The notes under the pieces: model-generated
Told to the model about the DNA's origin: nothing
Database searches by the model: none
Seen by the model: the letters and a program-made list of their open reading frames with translations, nothing else
Position numbers and translations under genes: made by a program
From: Himantopus leucocephalus
Taxonomy: Eukaryota > Chordata > Aves > Charadriiformes > Recurvirostridae
Direction: 5' to 3'
DNA: 64,000 nt
NCBI GenBank assembly: GCA_003993805.1
Contig: RSEF01000001.1
Location: 154,378,995 to 154,442,994 of the forward strand
Part shown: positions 47,726 to 60,624 of the stretch, piece after piece
Position numbering within the stretch: the first letter of the stretch is position 1
Layout of the letters: each line of letters begins with the position of its first letter

Positions 47726-50700
47726 TCTGAACAACTTTTTAAAATTATAAAATATTGCAAAACATAATTACATTATATTAAGTATAAAAATGGAATTCCA
47801 TATTTAAACAGGGACTTTAATTGATACTCACAGCTAATTGAAAATAAGCATGAACTCTGCAGTCATCCATCCTCCAAAAAAAGTGAATTTTTCACAGCAA
47901 GGATTTTTGTCCAGAGTCACTGAGGATACAATTAACTTTACACTGCACTTTTTCCTGGTAAAATATGGAAGAAGGTATTATTGTATCAAGCTGTAGAGGT
48001 ACAAGTACAGAGATTCCTGGATGGAGACTGTAAAAGCACTTTGATCCGTGTGTGCATGTGGTTGTTTCTTTTTGTTTTGTTTTTTAACTTGTAAAAGATT
48101 TGTGCTTTTTAACTGTGCCTTACCTTTTTTGGTACTCGATGTGTGCTAGTGATGTGCTTACAGCAAAACCAGATTGTGGTGGTTATACTAGTATAATTGT
48201 TCATTTAGAAAGCAATTCCTTTGTGTATCCCATTTAACATCTGAAAAGAGGTAAACATTTAATAAATTCCCAAACTCAGCTTTAAACTGGTCAGCATTGA
48301 GAATCTTCCAACTAGAGATGGTCTGGGGTAACTTTCATGAAGCACAAAAGTTTGCTAAGAACATGAAGTACTGTATCAATATAATTTTCTTTTGAATATA
48401 TTGAGTTGTGAAGCTTTAAAGAATCAAAGCTTTTGGTTTGCACTTAACTATTATTGCATCATTTCACAGTTTAAAAAAATAATCTTGTACCCCAGTTGGA
48501 TCTGAGTTGCCTATTAATCTTTTTTATGTATTATCTAAGTTGTAGCAAAGCTGTCCTTAAGTATTTCCACAATTTTTACCAATCACATGCTCAAATACTA
48601 ACATGCAGAATCTTTGTATGTGTGCCCCAGTTGCTAGGAAGTCACCCGCTTTCTTTTGTTGTTTCTAATAGTCATGCATAAAATGCATGGATTTAAAAGT
48701 AATCCACATACCAGGCTGCACTTACGTAACTGGGACAGATATTTTTATTTCAATTCCAAAAAGCAGCCTGAAACTTTTTATTACAAAATATGTTTCAGTC
48801 ATTCTGACTAATAGGGTGAAAGAACCCTGTAACTGAATATCTTCTTCTCTTAAATGCTGACTTTTAAGTGTTTAGGCTTTATTCATGCAGCATTCAGCTT
48901 TCTGTGCATATTTAAATTAGTGTTGCTGACAATATCTTCTGGAACGTGTCGATTTCCCCAGGCTTCCTAAAGATTTAATAAAAGCTGCTGTGAAATGCAT
49001 CTTTTAAGACCTAGTAGCAGCCTAGGTGCCCGCCTGAGTAGTTCCTAAACTCCAGGATTTTTGCTATCAAATTCCTTGTTGACTCCTTTGGACCTTTGTG
49101 CCATTTCTTTTTTGAATTAATGAGTAAGCCTTCTGAATCCCTAAGGGTGACATAGGTCTTTGGAGGTCTGCAGGAACAGCTCTTCCAAGGCATGTTTAAA
49201 CCTGATCTAAACCATCTAAATTCTAGCCCAACAGTATTAAAAGCTATGAATAAGTGCCGATCGTAAGTATGGTCTCTAGCATGCATGGATTTCGGTGGGA
49301 CGGTGCAAGCGGGCTGTAGCACTTCATTAAGTTGTGTGCTGCATTCCTGCTGCAGTGTACGTTGGAAGGCAGCTCTGTGGTGGTCCACTGCATTCCCTGG
49401 ACACTGCAGAGCTCGCGGTACGAGCTGTAGCAATTTGCTGAGGATAACAATTTCTGAAAAATAATAACTTGCTGTATTGCTAGCCTGGAAATTTTTCTTA
49501 AAGCTGTCTAGTCTGAGCTCTGTCTTTCAACACAACCATCTACGTATGGGAAAGCTTTACGAGCATCAAACCTGGTAAAAGCAGGATGTACAGGAGGCTT
49601 CACTGAATGGTTGGGAGTCATGGTGTGTTAACAAGCAAGACGTTAATATCTTGGTGTCCAGTTTGGTAGAAGAATGCTTTTTACTACTTTCACCTCCTCA
49701 GAATGCCTGGTTGCCATAAGACAGTTGCTGGTAATGTCTGTGGTCATGCAGTCTTCCTGATGCATGTGTAGTCATTACTGGTTCTGAGTAAGAGAAGAAA
49801 AGGAGGGGGAAGTGAGAGAAGCTTTTAAAAAAAGCTCTGGAGTTTTCTGAGTACACAAAGAAAAATGTGCAACTGCTCATTCCTTTATTTTTTTTATGCA
49901 TCTAGTGATAATCCTGCAGCTATGTACAATTTCATGGCTAGAGTATCTGAGTACGTTCCCAGAATGTATTAAGCAACGTGACTGTCAAATACAAGTCATC
50001 TTGTTTCCAGTTGCACCGGGCTTTAAGATTTCCAGTGTTGTCAGGGGTCTACAAATACACGTGGACTTCCCTCACATCCTTCTGTTAAAACAACTATAGA
50101 AATTTTGTCCTTAAAAGCATCAGGTAAAGTTGATAGGAAGGAAATTATGATGGGGTTAAGAGGCTCTTGAACAGTGTTTAAATGAGTGTTTGTCTGACGT
50201 TCCCAAACTGCAAAGGCAACGTGCTGTTACAGATTCTACCCAAAAGATGAGGCTAAACTTAAGGCTAGGCACCTCTGCAGTACTGGGAGCCCAAAAGACT
50301 GTGTCTGGATGACAGTGGTACGTATTTCTGCTTTTTCAACTTCATTTTATCACAAGTATTGTGGTGAACAAGTCCCAGTTCATAGAGTCATGTGAGAATC
50401 TCCACTTTCATTTTTAGGTACCTTTTGTCCTTGTTATAGTGAAGAAAACTTGACAAGTTTTTTTGGTGTTTGAGCCATTAAACTTGTGTGTCTCAATAAA
50501 AAAATTGAAACAAACTCTTGGGGGGTGGGGAAGGGTGGAGTGACTGTTGACTTGTGATTTCTGAGCACTGAAGGGAGCAGCAGCCTTACTTCCCCCTACT
50601 CACATGGATGCTGACTGCTGTAGGGAGATTTCCCCCAAACTGCACGTACGGGACTGTAGAGGCAGCTAACTTTTTAACTCTTGTGGGCAAGATACACAAT

Positions 50701-53700
50701 TTGTTTCTTCACAGATGTATTCTTTGATTCTTTTTTGTTAGGTACTTGCATGCGTTTAAGGTACAGAGCCACAATGCTGATAGGTTTTGAAAGCTGCTGG
50801 CAGTCCTCTCCTTTCTGTGTGGAAGGAGAAAGATAAATCGAAGATCTCCCTAAGCACAAAACTTTGAACTTGTCAAATCCTGGGAAGTGAAGCTGGCACG
50901 TTTTGCTCTAAAGAGAGTAAAAGCTTCGTGATTGTGGAAGTACTTTTTTTTTTTTTTGTCTGAAGGCACTGATCTTTTTACCTTTCCCCCCCATTTCTGA
51001 AGTCCCTCCATAAAAAACACTTCAGGGGCCTTTTTTTTTTTTTTAAAGGGTTCTGGAGATTAAATGGAAGGGTTGTGCTATGACCTGAGGGCATCTTTTG
51101 ATAGCTGCCCCAACAGGTGCTAAAAGATTGGATTCAGTGTTAGAGGTAAAGACAATCTTTTGAAGCTCCGAGTGCTCTTTGCTTCTATTTCTAATAGCGA
51201 GTATCTGAAACATTTTTAGTCATGTGAGGGTTTAAAGACAGCTCGCCATCCTTAGAGGGGATTCTGCTTTGCATTTTTTTCCGCAGAAGAATCAAAGTTA
51301 CTCCACAGTGATAATTAGTTCTCCCATTTGCAGGTGGGTGTTTGTGCCTTGTGGTAACACTTAAATAATTTTGCTCGTTGTGAAAAGAAAATAAGGGAGT
51401 TGAGCTTTTCTGTCTCTCGCCAGTAGCTGCCAATGCTTGCTCTGGTATCAAGGTTTCATCAATGGTACCTGATCTACCAACGAAGCGAGTTTTGTGCAGT
51501 GTCTACAGGTTTCAAAGAAAGGTGGTATAACCAGGCTTTGGTATCTGTGTATTTCTTTTCTTATCAGAGACAAGTGGAATCGCTGCCCATGGAGGTTTCT
51601 ACGCTCAGGCTGGGAATGCTGCAAAGACTTGGAGGTAAGGGGTATGAATTAACCTCCCAGGCCTTTCCAATTCTTATTTCCACCTACTACTCCTCCTCCA
51701 TGACACTATGGCATGTTTGTTGTCTTTTACTTCTCTGGCATCTGATCGGAGACAGTGGATTTTGTAGGAAAAAAAAAAAAAATAATACTTTTCTGTTGAA
51801 ATTCACTGAAATGCTTTTAGGTATTTCAATTAGAGATGCTTCTTTTGTGGCTCCAGTCCATGTTAAACTCTGCATGACCCCACTTCTCAGATGTTAAACA
51901 TTACTGCAGCGTAACTTTCTTAATACCCTAATATACTATGGGCAGCCTTTGCATGGCTGAATAATGACTTGGTTCAACTTGAGTGTGGTATACATGTATA
52001 CATTATTTTATCCTGACCGTATCTCTTCTAGTTTCCAGACCATTCCTCCCTTGGGAAGACTTCATGTTTGTGCTATATTTTATCAACATGTTAACATCTG
52101 GCTTTGTAAATTCCTTATATTCTCTAGGTGCGTAAGAGCATCTGTAGTTCATCCTTTCTCGAGAAAATGTGGAAACTGTGTTGCATATGTCTTTAAAAAG
52201 AACAACAGTGTACAATCTGCTTCCTATTTATTCCTCTTGCTTGGTGTTCCTATAGAAATGCATAGCAAATGTAAATGCAATTCTGTGTAAATTCTTATCG
52301 AACGGTAAATAGTTTGCTAGAAGTTACACAGGATGAGATAACAACAAATTTATTTGCACATAAAAGCATTTATTGAATTTAGTAGCTGCATGGACTTTCT
52401 GCCGTGGTTTTTCCCGTGCACCTTATCTTTTGGCCCTGAGCCCGCCCTGTACAGCTGGGGATTTACTGTAGAACTAGAGGTTTGGATGTCGTCTTCTCCT
52501 GACGTGTGACAGTCAGTGCGGGGGGAGGGTGGGTGGGTGTGATTCCAGGCATGAGAAATGAAGATAGCTGGGCAACACCTTTCTCAGGTTGGGCTACTGA
52601 TGAAGTCATTCATGTATAAAGTAATCTGGCAGGAAACTTCTCAAAGGAATGTTTCCTTCACTGATGGGAATATAGGGTCTTCATTGTCCTTTAGAATGAC
52701 GGATACTTAAAACGCTATATTTATACACTCTACTAAGTGGATTTCACGGACACACAAAATATGGAAATAGTTTTAAAATACAAATGAAGATATTGGTACT
52801 TGAAAACGGTTTCTGTTTAGTTTAACTCAATCGGACTTTAAAGTCCTTTTAGGACTAGAGAACAGGTCTTTTTCTATAGCGCATGGACTTGGTTTTATCA
52901 CTCTGAATTCTCTTCATTTTGGACTTCAAATCTCTTGACTAAAAATCAGTATTGCCTGCCCCGCTGCATGGACCACCTGGTTTGAAGATTCCACAAAGTG
53001 GTGGTGGGGTCGCGTTCTTGGCATTTTACTTAACGTTGTGGTTTTCTGAAGTTGCTCAGAGTGTTTTCCTGGCAAGTATATATTAATGAACAGAAGGCAA
53101 ATGAGGTGATCGCTGGTGCATGAAGGAAGTCATACGTGTCAGCATCGCTGCTTGGTTGCGGTCTAACTGCATTTGTAGAAAGCTACACTTCATATTACAC
53201 ACAGGAATATTAACCAGCTATTGAAAAGAAAAAAGATTTTTTTTGCAGCAGCAGCAGCGGGTAGTAGATCCATGGAAGCCCCTTGCCAGCAGTGATTTAC
53301 AGTCAGAAGCCTGCGTGGATTCAGTGAAAGCTGATTTGGACAAGCACTTGGAGAAGTGATCTGTGGAGGGTTACTAAACAGACACACCACATCCTGCTTG
53401 GGAAATCTGAGAAAGAAGTAGTTGGGGGCTTGCGGAGTACTTGGAGGAAGTATCTTACTGTGGATGCCCACTTGGGCCAGGAGGAAGTCGACGCAGGGGG
53501 CCCGTGACTTGGCAGAGCAGGCGGGAAGCTGTTGAGCTAGATGGAACATTTGGCCTGAGACAGTGCCTCCTTTCTTAGGATCCGCTTCACCTCATCTTTT
53601 GGCTGCTGCCTGGAAACACTGTAGAAGTGCCGCTCAGGTGTGCCGAACTATCCCTGCCATGCTTGCTGCTCACCTCTTCATTCCTTTTCCTTTGTACTCC

Positions 53701-54200
53701 TCGTTATTATATTCTTGCTGTTTCTTCTCAGTGCCTGGCCTAGACAGAAGGGCTGTATCGTGGGTTTTAGACCCCAAGTTTGATTTCCTTCTCTGCCACT
53801 GAGTTTCCGTAGCCTTTCCATGCCCCAGTTGCTGTGTGCACGGAGAACCGGGCTGCAGCAGCTGAAGGGTGTTCTCCAGATAAATCTCTTTGCAGCAGTC
53901 CTTCTGGGAAGGCAGGCAGAAGGGGTTTGCAGTGCATTTGATGCAAGCGATACTTGGCAATAGCGGTATGGGAAATGTGTGTGGGTGTGGGGCCCAGTAA
54001 CGGAGATTGGCCAAGTTTTTTGCCGTTGTTTGCTTTATTCTGAGGCTGCCCACAGTGCTTTCTATCAAATGTTGTTTTGATGGAGAACTGTGCCACGGGC
54101 CGAACGATTTAACACCAATACCTGGCTAAAAGCTGCCCACAGGTAGGCTTTACGCTCGTCGTTTTACAAGTTGTGCCACTTGCGTGAAATGTTCTCACTT
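47726..54200. other. intergenic, RP2 to CpG island
   Basis: About 6.5 kb without a recognised exon, RNA gene or intact mobile element. Short ORFs on both strands show no domain. The sequence becomes less AT-rich from about 53 kb towards the island. Confidence 0.7.
53255..53575 (+). repeat. possible ancient LINE-derived segment
   Basis: The end, gagctagatggaacatttgg followed by cctgagacagt, resembles the tail found in old CR1-like elements of reptiles and birds (agctagatggaccattggtctga in typical copies). The upstream 250 bases lack a clear match from memory. Weak call. Confidence 0.3.
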
Positions 54201-55299
54201 TAGGGCAGGCCCGGGCGAAGATGTGTGAGCACTGCCCTCGGAAGCTGCGGGAAGGCAGGCGGCATGTGGCCAGGCCAGTGGCCACCTCTGCCCCGGCCGC
54301 CCAGCCCGGAGTTGCCAAAGGTCTCGGTTGGAGGCGGCTCCGGGGACGTGGGCCCTTTCCATCTGCCGCCTCGAAGGGAGAAGCCACCTCCCGCCTCTCA
54401 CCGGGTTCCGGGCTCCCCTCAGCCCCGACGCCCGCCTGAGGGCCCGGGGCCGAGGCCTTCCCCTCAGGCCCCTTCCCGCCCGCTGGCCGGGGCGGGCCGG
54501 CTCTGCCGCCGCAGCTGGCAGGAAGGCCCGGCGCGGTGCGGCGCGGGCAGGGAGGGAAGGGGAAGGGGAAGAGGCGGGGCCTGCAGCCCAGCAGTGTCAA
54601 TAATACAATAGGGCTCTTGTGCGGCCGCCGCCGCCGCCGGAGGAGGAGGAGGCGGCGGCGTGGGGCGGGCGCGGGGCCGGGGCCTGGCTGCGGGCGGGCC
54701 GAGCAGCCGGCACGCAGGGCGGGAGCCGCCACGGGCCCGTGGCGGGCGGGCGGAGGCGATGCGCGCCGGCGCGGGACGGCACCAGCAGCAGCCGCAGCGG
54801 GAGCAGCAGCAGCCCCAGCCGCCGCCGCGGCGGGAGCGCCAGCCCTGACGGCCGCGGCCGCCCACGCCGGCGAGCAGGGGAGAAGGAGGAGGAGGAGGAG
54901 GAGGCGGCGGCGCGCCGGGCCGGGCCGGGCCGTGCCGCGCCGGCGGCGGGAGGTGAGCGCGGCCCGGGCTGCCCGCATGGAGGCGGGGCGGGGGGCGGGC
55001 GCCGGGCCGCCGGGGCCGCCGCGCCGGGCCTGTGCGCGGGGGAGGCGCCGGGCCTGCGGCGGGCGGGAGGCGGCGGCGGCGTTTGGCGCCAAGGCCGGCC
55101 AGGAGGAGGAGGAGGAGGAAGCGGCGGCGAGCGGGGGGAGGCGGCGGGTCCTGCGGGTACGTGGGGCGCGGAGCCGGGCCGGGGGTGGGCAGCCGGGCCG
55201 GGCGGGCAACGTCCCCCGGGCGCCCCGGCGGGCCGCCCCCCCGGCGTGGGCGCTGCGGCCCTCGGCCGCGTCCGGAGGGAAAAGTTGCGGCGGTTCCCC

Positions 55300-55669
55300 C
55301 GCCCCGCCGGAGCCGGGCCGCCGCTCCGCCCCCGCCCTCGCCGGGCTGTGCCCGCGGGGGGCGGCGGGGCCTGGGCCGGGGGCAGGGCGGCGGCGGCGGC
55401 CCCCCCCCCGGCGAAGCGCCCTTTTGTTCGCCGCGAGCCCGGAGAGGCGGCGGACCGGCGGTTCCCGGAGCCGGCGGGGGCCCTGCGGAGCGCGGCTGGG
55501 CGTGGCGGCGGGGCGGGCGGGCGGACAGACAGACAGACAGACCTACAGAGAGACAGCCGGGCTCTTGTCCGCTGCCGAGCACCGCTCCGCCAGTATGTCG
55601 AGGAACTTGCTAGAACTGAGTTTGACAATGAAGCGGTAGCGCTGCCCTGCCGCCCGCCCCGCCGCCGAG
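55300..55669 (+). other. JADE3: putative non-coding first exon of JADE3 (5' end approximate)
   Basis: The sequence runs into the strong donor GCCGAG|GTAAGTTTT at 55669/55670. The transcription start is not determinable and the left boundary is a placeholder. It contains a 14-codon ORF (ATG at 55595, stop TAG 55637-55639) that would act as an upstream ORF. No JADE-family coding sequence follows inside the exon. The gene name comes from the neighbourhood, not from protein evidence. Confidence 0.45.
55524..55543. repeat. (GACA)n tetranucleotide repeat
   Basis: Five GACA-type units within the CpG island exon region. Confidence 0.95.
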
Positions 55670-56405
55670 GTAAGTTTTGTCCTGGGCAGGGGAAGGGGAT
55701 GGGGAGGGAGAAGGGGATGAGGATGAGGATGGTCCCGGCTCCGCTTCTCCGCATCAAACCTTCCTCCTCCTTCGCGCGGGGTTCGCTCTAACGCCGCTCA
55801 TCTTTCGGCAAAATCAGGGCTTCGTTGTACGGGCGTACGGTGTGGTTAAGCGGCCGGGGATGTAGGAAAAGTAGCACCGGGAAATAATCCTGTGGTGGTT
55901 AATGGGAGAGTTGTTAAAATGCATCTTAATGGGAAGGATAAACGCTTCTTCTTTTTCTTTTTTTTTTCTTCTGGTTTTTAACTACAGTTCTTCTATGAAA
56001 AGCATTTATAGTTATTTGAAGAGTTCAACTATTGTTCACAAATTGTTTTAATGAGTGGCTATGTACTTTTAATTAAAACATCACTAAATTAGCGCTGTAC
56101 TTTAAGGCCATATTTTTTTTCCACCTTCAGGAGAAGGGGATGCGGGAGACGGCATCCAGTTGTGATTAGAAATCCTGTGATTAAAATACACTAGAAACTT
56201 GAAAGCTGTTGTGCCTCTCTGTTAACGTAAAAAAGCCTTTGCACTAAAACTGAAAGATTAACAGAACTGTATTTTGTCTTGGTGCATGCGAAATGTTTTA
56301 TCTGCAGCCAACTTTTTACGTCATACTGGTGCTTGTTGTGGGCTGTTCTGTAGAGCATCTCGAGCACACCTGCTCGTCTCTACAAAGTGAGACCGCATCT
56401 TAGCA

Positions 56406-56471
56406 ATGGTTAGAGCTAACCTGAAAAATGCGAGAGCGATGGTTAGAGCTAACCTGAAAAATGGGAGAGCA
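56406..56471. repeat. 33-bp tandem duplication
   Basis: Two adjacent copies of a unit starting atggttagagctaacctgaa, at 56406-56438 and 56439-56471, with one internal mismatch and a different last base. There is no N nearby, so this one may be real. Confidence 0.9.
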
Positions 56472-59400
56472 GGATAAGAGAGAGAGGAAAGGGTGACCTG
56501 GATGAAGGCATGTTAGCATAACTATCAAGCCTGCCACAGAGTTCCTTAGCAGGACATATGAAAAGCCTTCACCTGCACTTACTGAAGGGAGAAAATGCAA
56601 TTTGGAGTTGCTATAGTTAAGAAAGTGCCTTTTCAGATTAAAAGCAAGTTAATGCTTTCAGGATCTAAAGTTTTGTGTGGGTTTTTTTTTTTTTTTGACT
56701 GAACTTCTGACCTCTTTGCAGACTAGACAGGACGTGCCCCATTTTTAGAACCAAAGAAAGCTCTCTTCTGCGAAAGTTGAGCTTTAAGTGCAGTAAAAGT
56801 CATCAAAATAATGACAGCTGTTTCTATTACCTGTCCTTTGTTTGATGTTTCCTCTTTCTAGGTTCCTTTTACAGAACAGGCCTCCCTACCTCCCCCAGCA
56901 GGAAAAATTCCACTGAGTTGGGTCAGTCAAGTGCAACTGTGGGTTTTTTATTATTTGTGTTACGTACCTGTAGCAGGTACCTGCAAAGATTTGCTAGAGA
57001 GCTGATGCAGGAACTTACGCAGTGGCATTTATTGGCAAGGATGCACATTCATTTGGGATCTCGTTAAAATCAAGAAAATCCTCCGTGAATGTAAAAGTCT
57101 GGGCTAGAGAATCTCAGTGTAGTGTTAGAATAAACCCAGCTTTTTCCTTCTCTGCGGTTCCGTGGACTTCCTCTCTGTGGCAGAAAATCAGGAAGTTTGT
57201 GTATGGGAATCTATTGGGATACCTGGGATTGTTGTGGGCTTTTTGTTTCAGCTTTTAAAATACACATAGTTTTCATAATGCTGGGTGGTTTGCTTACAGA
57301 GGAGAATTTGCAAAGGCTGCTTGGCTACAACTGAGGATTATTTTTACCTGTACAGCTTTATATATGTACACATAGGCAGGCACGCATGCTTGTGGCCACT
57401 GAAGTAGCTACCACGTGCTGAGTGCTGCAGAGCATTTATCCCAAAGGCTTGCTGCAGCTGGCCTGTGGGGTGTCTTGACTGGTGACCTGAACTCTTCGCT
57501 GGCCTGACTGCAGGTGTCCAAGGCCGTGGTGAAAACAGCTGGATTTGTAAGACCTGCTGGTGAGAAGTGAAGTTAAATGTTGTACAGGCTGCCTTGAGTT
57601 TGAGTTCGAAATCGATACCCCTACAATGTTCCCCGTGGTCTGTTTAAGTAGCTTATTTCAGTCTTTGAAACTAATTTCTGACCGTCATGCCCCAGAGGGT
57701 AAGGAGCACAGCATGGTGTCTGTACATTTTTGGTTAGCTCGGGGAGACCTGGGATATCTGAAGTAGGAACGTGTACCCATTTTTGTAGTGTGTCTTTTAT
57801 GATCCATGGATGAAAATCTTACATAAACCTCAGCTTCTGTGGTGTGTCTTTCTTCGTGAATCCCTTGAAGTCTCCTTTAGAAGTTGGTATTTGGTTTTGG
57901 GGGCTCTTATCTGAATAGGTTTGATAGTGTAGTGTTATGCCCACTCTTCAGGAAATACAGGGCAATTTAATAACAAAGAATGTTGTGGTCAACTGAAACT
58001 TAAAAGTTAATATTTTGTTAAGTGTGGATATAATTCTCTTCATGCATTTTATAACAAAAAACTTGTTTTGTCTGGATCACTGGTGGTGTTGCTTTTTGGG
58101 TGGCATTATAAACAGAAATGGATTTAGCCAAAACTTTCCATTTGATCATGCCAGCTTAATCTCTCCCCACTCCCACGAATTTTGCAGGAGCTACAGCTTA
58201 GGGGACTCGGGGGCTTTCAGATTTCTGGAGAGGGGAACCCTGCCTCTGAAATTGTGTGGCATTTCTCTTTTTTGAAGATTTGAAGTGTTTATAACACTTG
58301 AGGCTTCGTGTAATTGGAGACTTTAATGCAATTTTGACATACTTTACTTAAAATGGAAACTAACAAGTTAATAATAGCTCTTATCAGGGATATTTATGTA
58401 ATAGAAGCCAACAGATGCTATTTGCATCTTGAAGAGCTGATGTATAAAATGTTATGTCAGGGCCCTGGCAGGTTTTGTGCTGGCGGAGGCTGGGTCAGGT
58501 GGGAGTGGGAGATGCCGGAGATCTGTAGGGCTTGATGGCACCTCTGAAAAGTGAGATAACTAGATGAAATTTTGCATTTTAGCACACAGCTGATTTTAAC
58601 TTAATGCTGCTATTTAAAACAAAAAGAGGGGGAGAGGTGATTTCTTTTATATTTATCCATGTTAAACGATCAATTACACTGTCACTTTAAAATGACTTTT
58701 CTTTATACTATCTTCTAGATACAGCTGCATATCTGGTGTTCAGAACCCCTAAAAAGTCTGTTCATAGATACTATTTTTATTGATACTTCAACTTATTTCA
58801 GCTATAAGATGGTATCTGGCAAAGAAGTTCTAGAAATGTAACGTAACAGCCCGGGCGTTGACTTCTGTGGAGAGGTATCGGACCCACACGTTGCTGGCTC
58901 TGCCTTGCCACGTCTGTGTAATTACTAACCACCTCCCTGTTTCCCTGGGCTGTTGGCTCTTTCATATTTATTTACTTCCAACTCACCCTTCTCTAGATGG
59001 CATCTGAACTTTTCCAGCATTTAAGATCTTATTTCAGTGTGTAGGAGACCAAGAATTTGGGGATTAGAGCAGGCTGGGATGTGTGATCTTGGGCCTAACT
59101 AAAGCTCCTGCGTTTGTAGAGCTATAATACAAGCTTTACTTGGATTTAAAGAGGTGGAAGAGACCGTGAGCTGCAAGCGTGGCTGCAGAGGCTCCACTGG
59201 CAGTTGTTAAGTCGCCCTGTTCAGAGGAGCAGGAGAAGGTGGGAGGATAAGCTCATGACTGCTGATGCTATTTGTTATAACTTTCTCCTGGATTAAATAC
59301 TGGGATCCTTGCCTTAGCTTGTTAAACTTTGTTTGAAAACTTTGGAGTGCTTTCCTTCTTTAAAGTACACCTGTTACAGCATTAGATTACAGAGCTGTGT

Positions 59401-60589
59401 TTCTTGCTTATTGAATTGAATGCTGAACATAACATATCGTGTTGTTAATGCCTCCTTGTGTTTTAATTAGAGCTGCAGGGAGATGTTAAAAAACAGGTTT
59501 ATACACATGCCTGACTGGTTGCTAAAATGAATATGCTTGTCACATGGTCCTGAGGGAATTACATATTATTTCGCTAATCTGCTGTCCAGGGCTTCCCTCC
59601 TTTTCCACCTCCTTCTTTTCTTTTTCCCTCCCTGGCTCTAACAAATTCTTGCTTGAATGTTTTCTGAGGGTCTGCCGTATCTGCTAAAAGCTCCTGACAG
59701 TGGGGTAGCCTTTGCTGGTGAAAAGCTCAGGCCCTCGTTCGCATCCTAGAGAGCAGTTTCACGTCTGCACAAGTGGTTTGATGCACAGCAAGTCTGACAG
59801 CTTCCAAGGGTTAGCGCTCTGTGGTGGATGAGTAGACGCTGGGATGCCTGGGATCCTCCAAAGGGAGGGTGGTATGCCGCTTACCAGGCTGTGCAAAGCG
59901 AAACAACTGACCAGGAGCGTTTATTGCAAATAGTTAACTCTGTGTGACTGTGTTGCAAAGTGTTTTCCAGGCTGTGTTTTGAATTTACAGGTAGTTCTTG
60001 TTTTGGAATATGCTGTTGGGTAGATGATCAAGTAGTGGAAGGAAAACTTCTGTATAGGACGTGCCTATGTGCCAAATAGCTTTCAGTTGTGTTATATAGT
60101 TTATCATGTATACAGTAACATGGGTGTTCAGGAGCACTTGAAAATCATAACTAAACTGAGCTCATGCCACTTTAAAAATGTGAGTATTGGTTTAACAGAC
60201 CAGACAATTTTTAAATAATGCTTGCTTTAAAGAGCATGAAGATGTTGAGAAAATTATTATTTTTAATGCACAAATATTTAAATCTTCCCTAGGTATCAAG
60301 TATAGCAGAATAAAATGGCAGTATTTCTTCTACGCGGCAGCAGAAAGAATCTTACATTTTGAACTGATGGATACAAAAATGTATAGGAGAAGTGCGTATT
60401 CTGACAAGGGATGAAAAAAATGTCCCTAGTGGGATTACTTGTGGTTTTAATTCTCTTTATTGTTCTGCTTTTAACTGCTTGTATTTCTTTAATATTCTTC
60501 CAGTGTTGATTTGCAGGCTTTGATATCAAAGTTGCTGTAGAGGACTCATTGTTTGAAATAGTTCCGTGTTCCACCCAGATTTTGGCTTT

Positions 60590-60624
60590 AATAAAAATAA
60601 ATAAATAAATAATAATAAAAAAAC
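60590..60624. repeat. AAAT/AAT simple repeat
   Basis: A-rich run of aaat and aat units in the presumed JADE3 intron. Confidence 0.9.

Larger units (their letters stand above)
54230..55720 (+). promoter_or_regulatory. CpG island promoter, probably of JADE3
   Basis: About 1.5 kb of very GC-rich, CpG-dense sequence in otherwise AT-rich DNA, with GC boxes (e.g. gaggcggggcctg near 54570), CGG/GGA triplet runs (54618-54661, 54884-54910, 55098-55120) and a GACA run (55524-55543). Plus-strand donors lie at 54953 (GGAG|GTGAGC) and 55670 (GAG|GTAAGT). In amniotes the gene after RP2 in this direction is JADE3, a PHD-finger subunit of HBO1 histone acetyltransferase complexes; the assignment is by synteny only. 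A possible minus-strand donor near 54.39 kb means divergent transcription cannot be excluded. Confidence 0.7.

Noticed and set aside
47726..54200. Short ORFs such as 49011-49433 (minus) and 51433-51897 (plus) as possible genes
   Set aside because: No recognisable domain, no plausible splice partners, and lengths expected by chance in 6.5 kb.
54109..55791. Overlapping open frames of 360-390 codons on both strands in the GC-rich region
   Set aside because: Very high GC removes stop codons from all frames. The translations are Ala/Pro/Arg/Gly low-complexity with no domain, and several frames overlap on both strands. This is a CpG island, not a gene.
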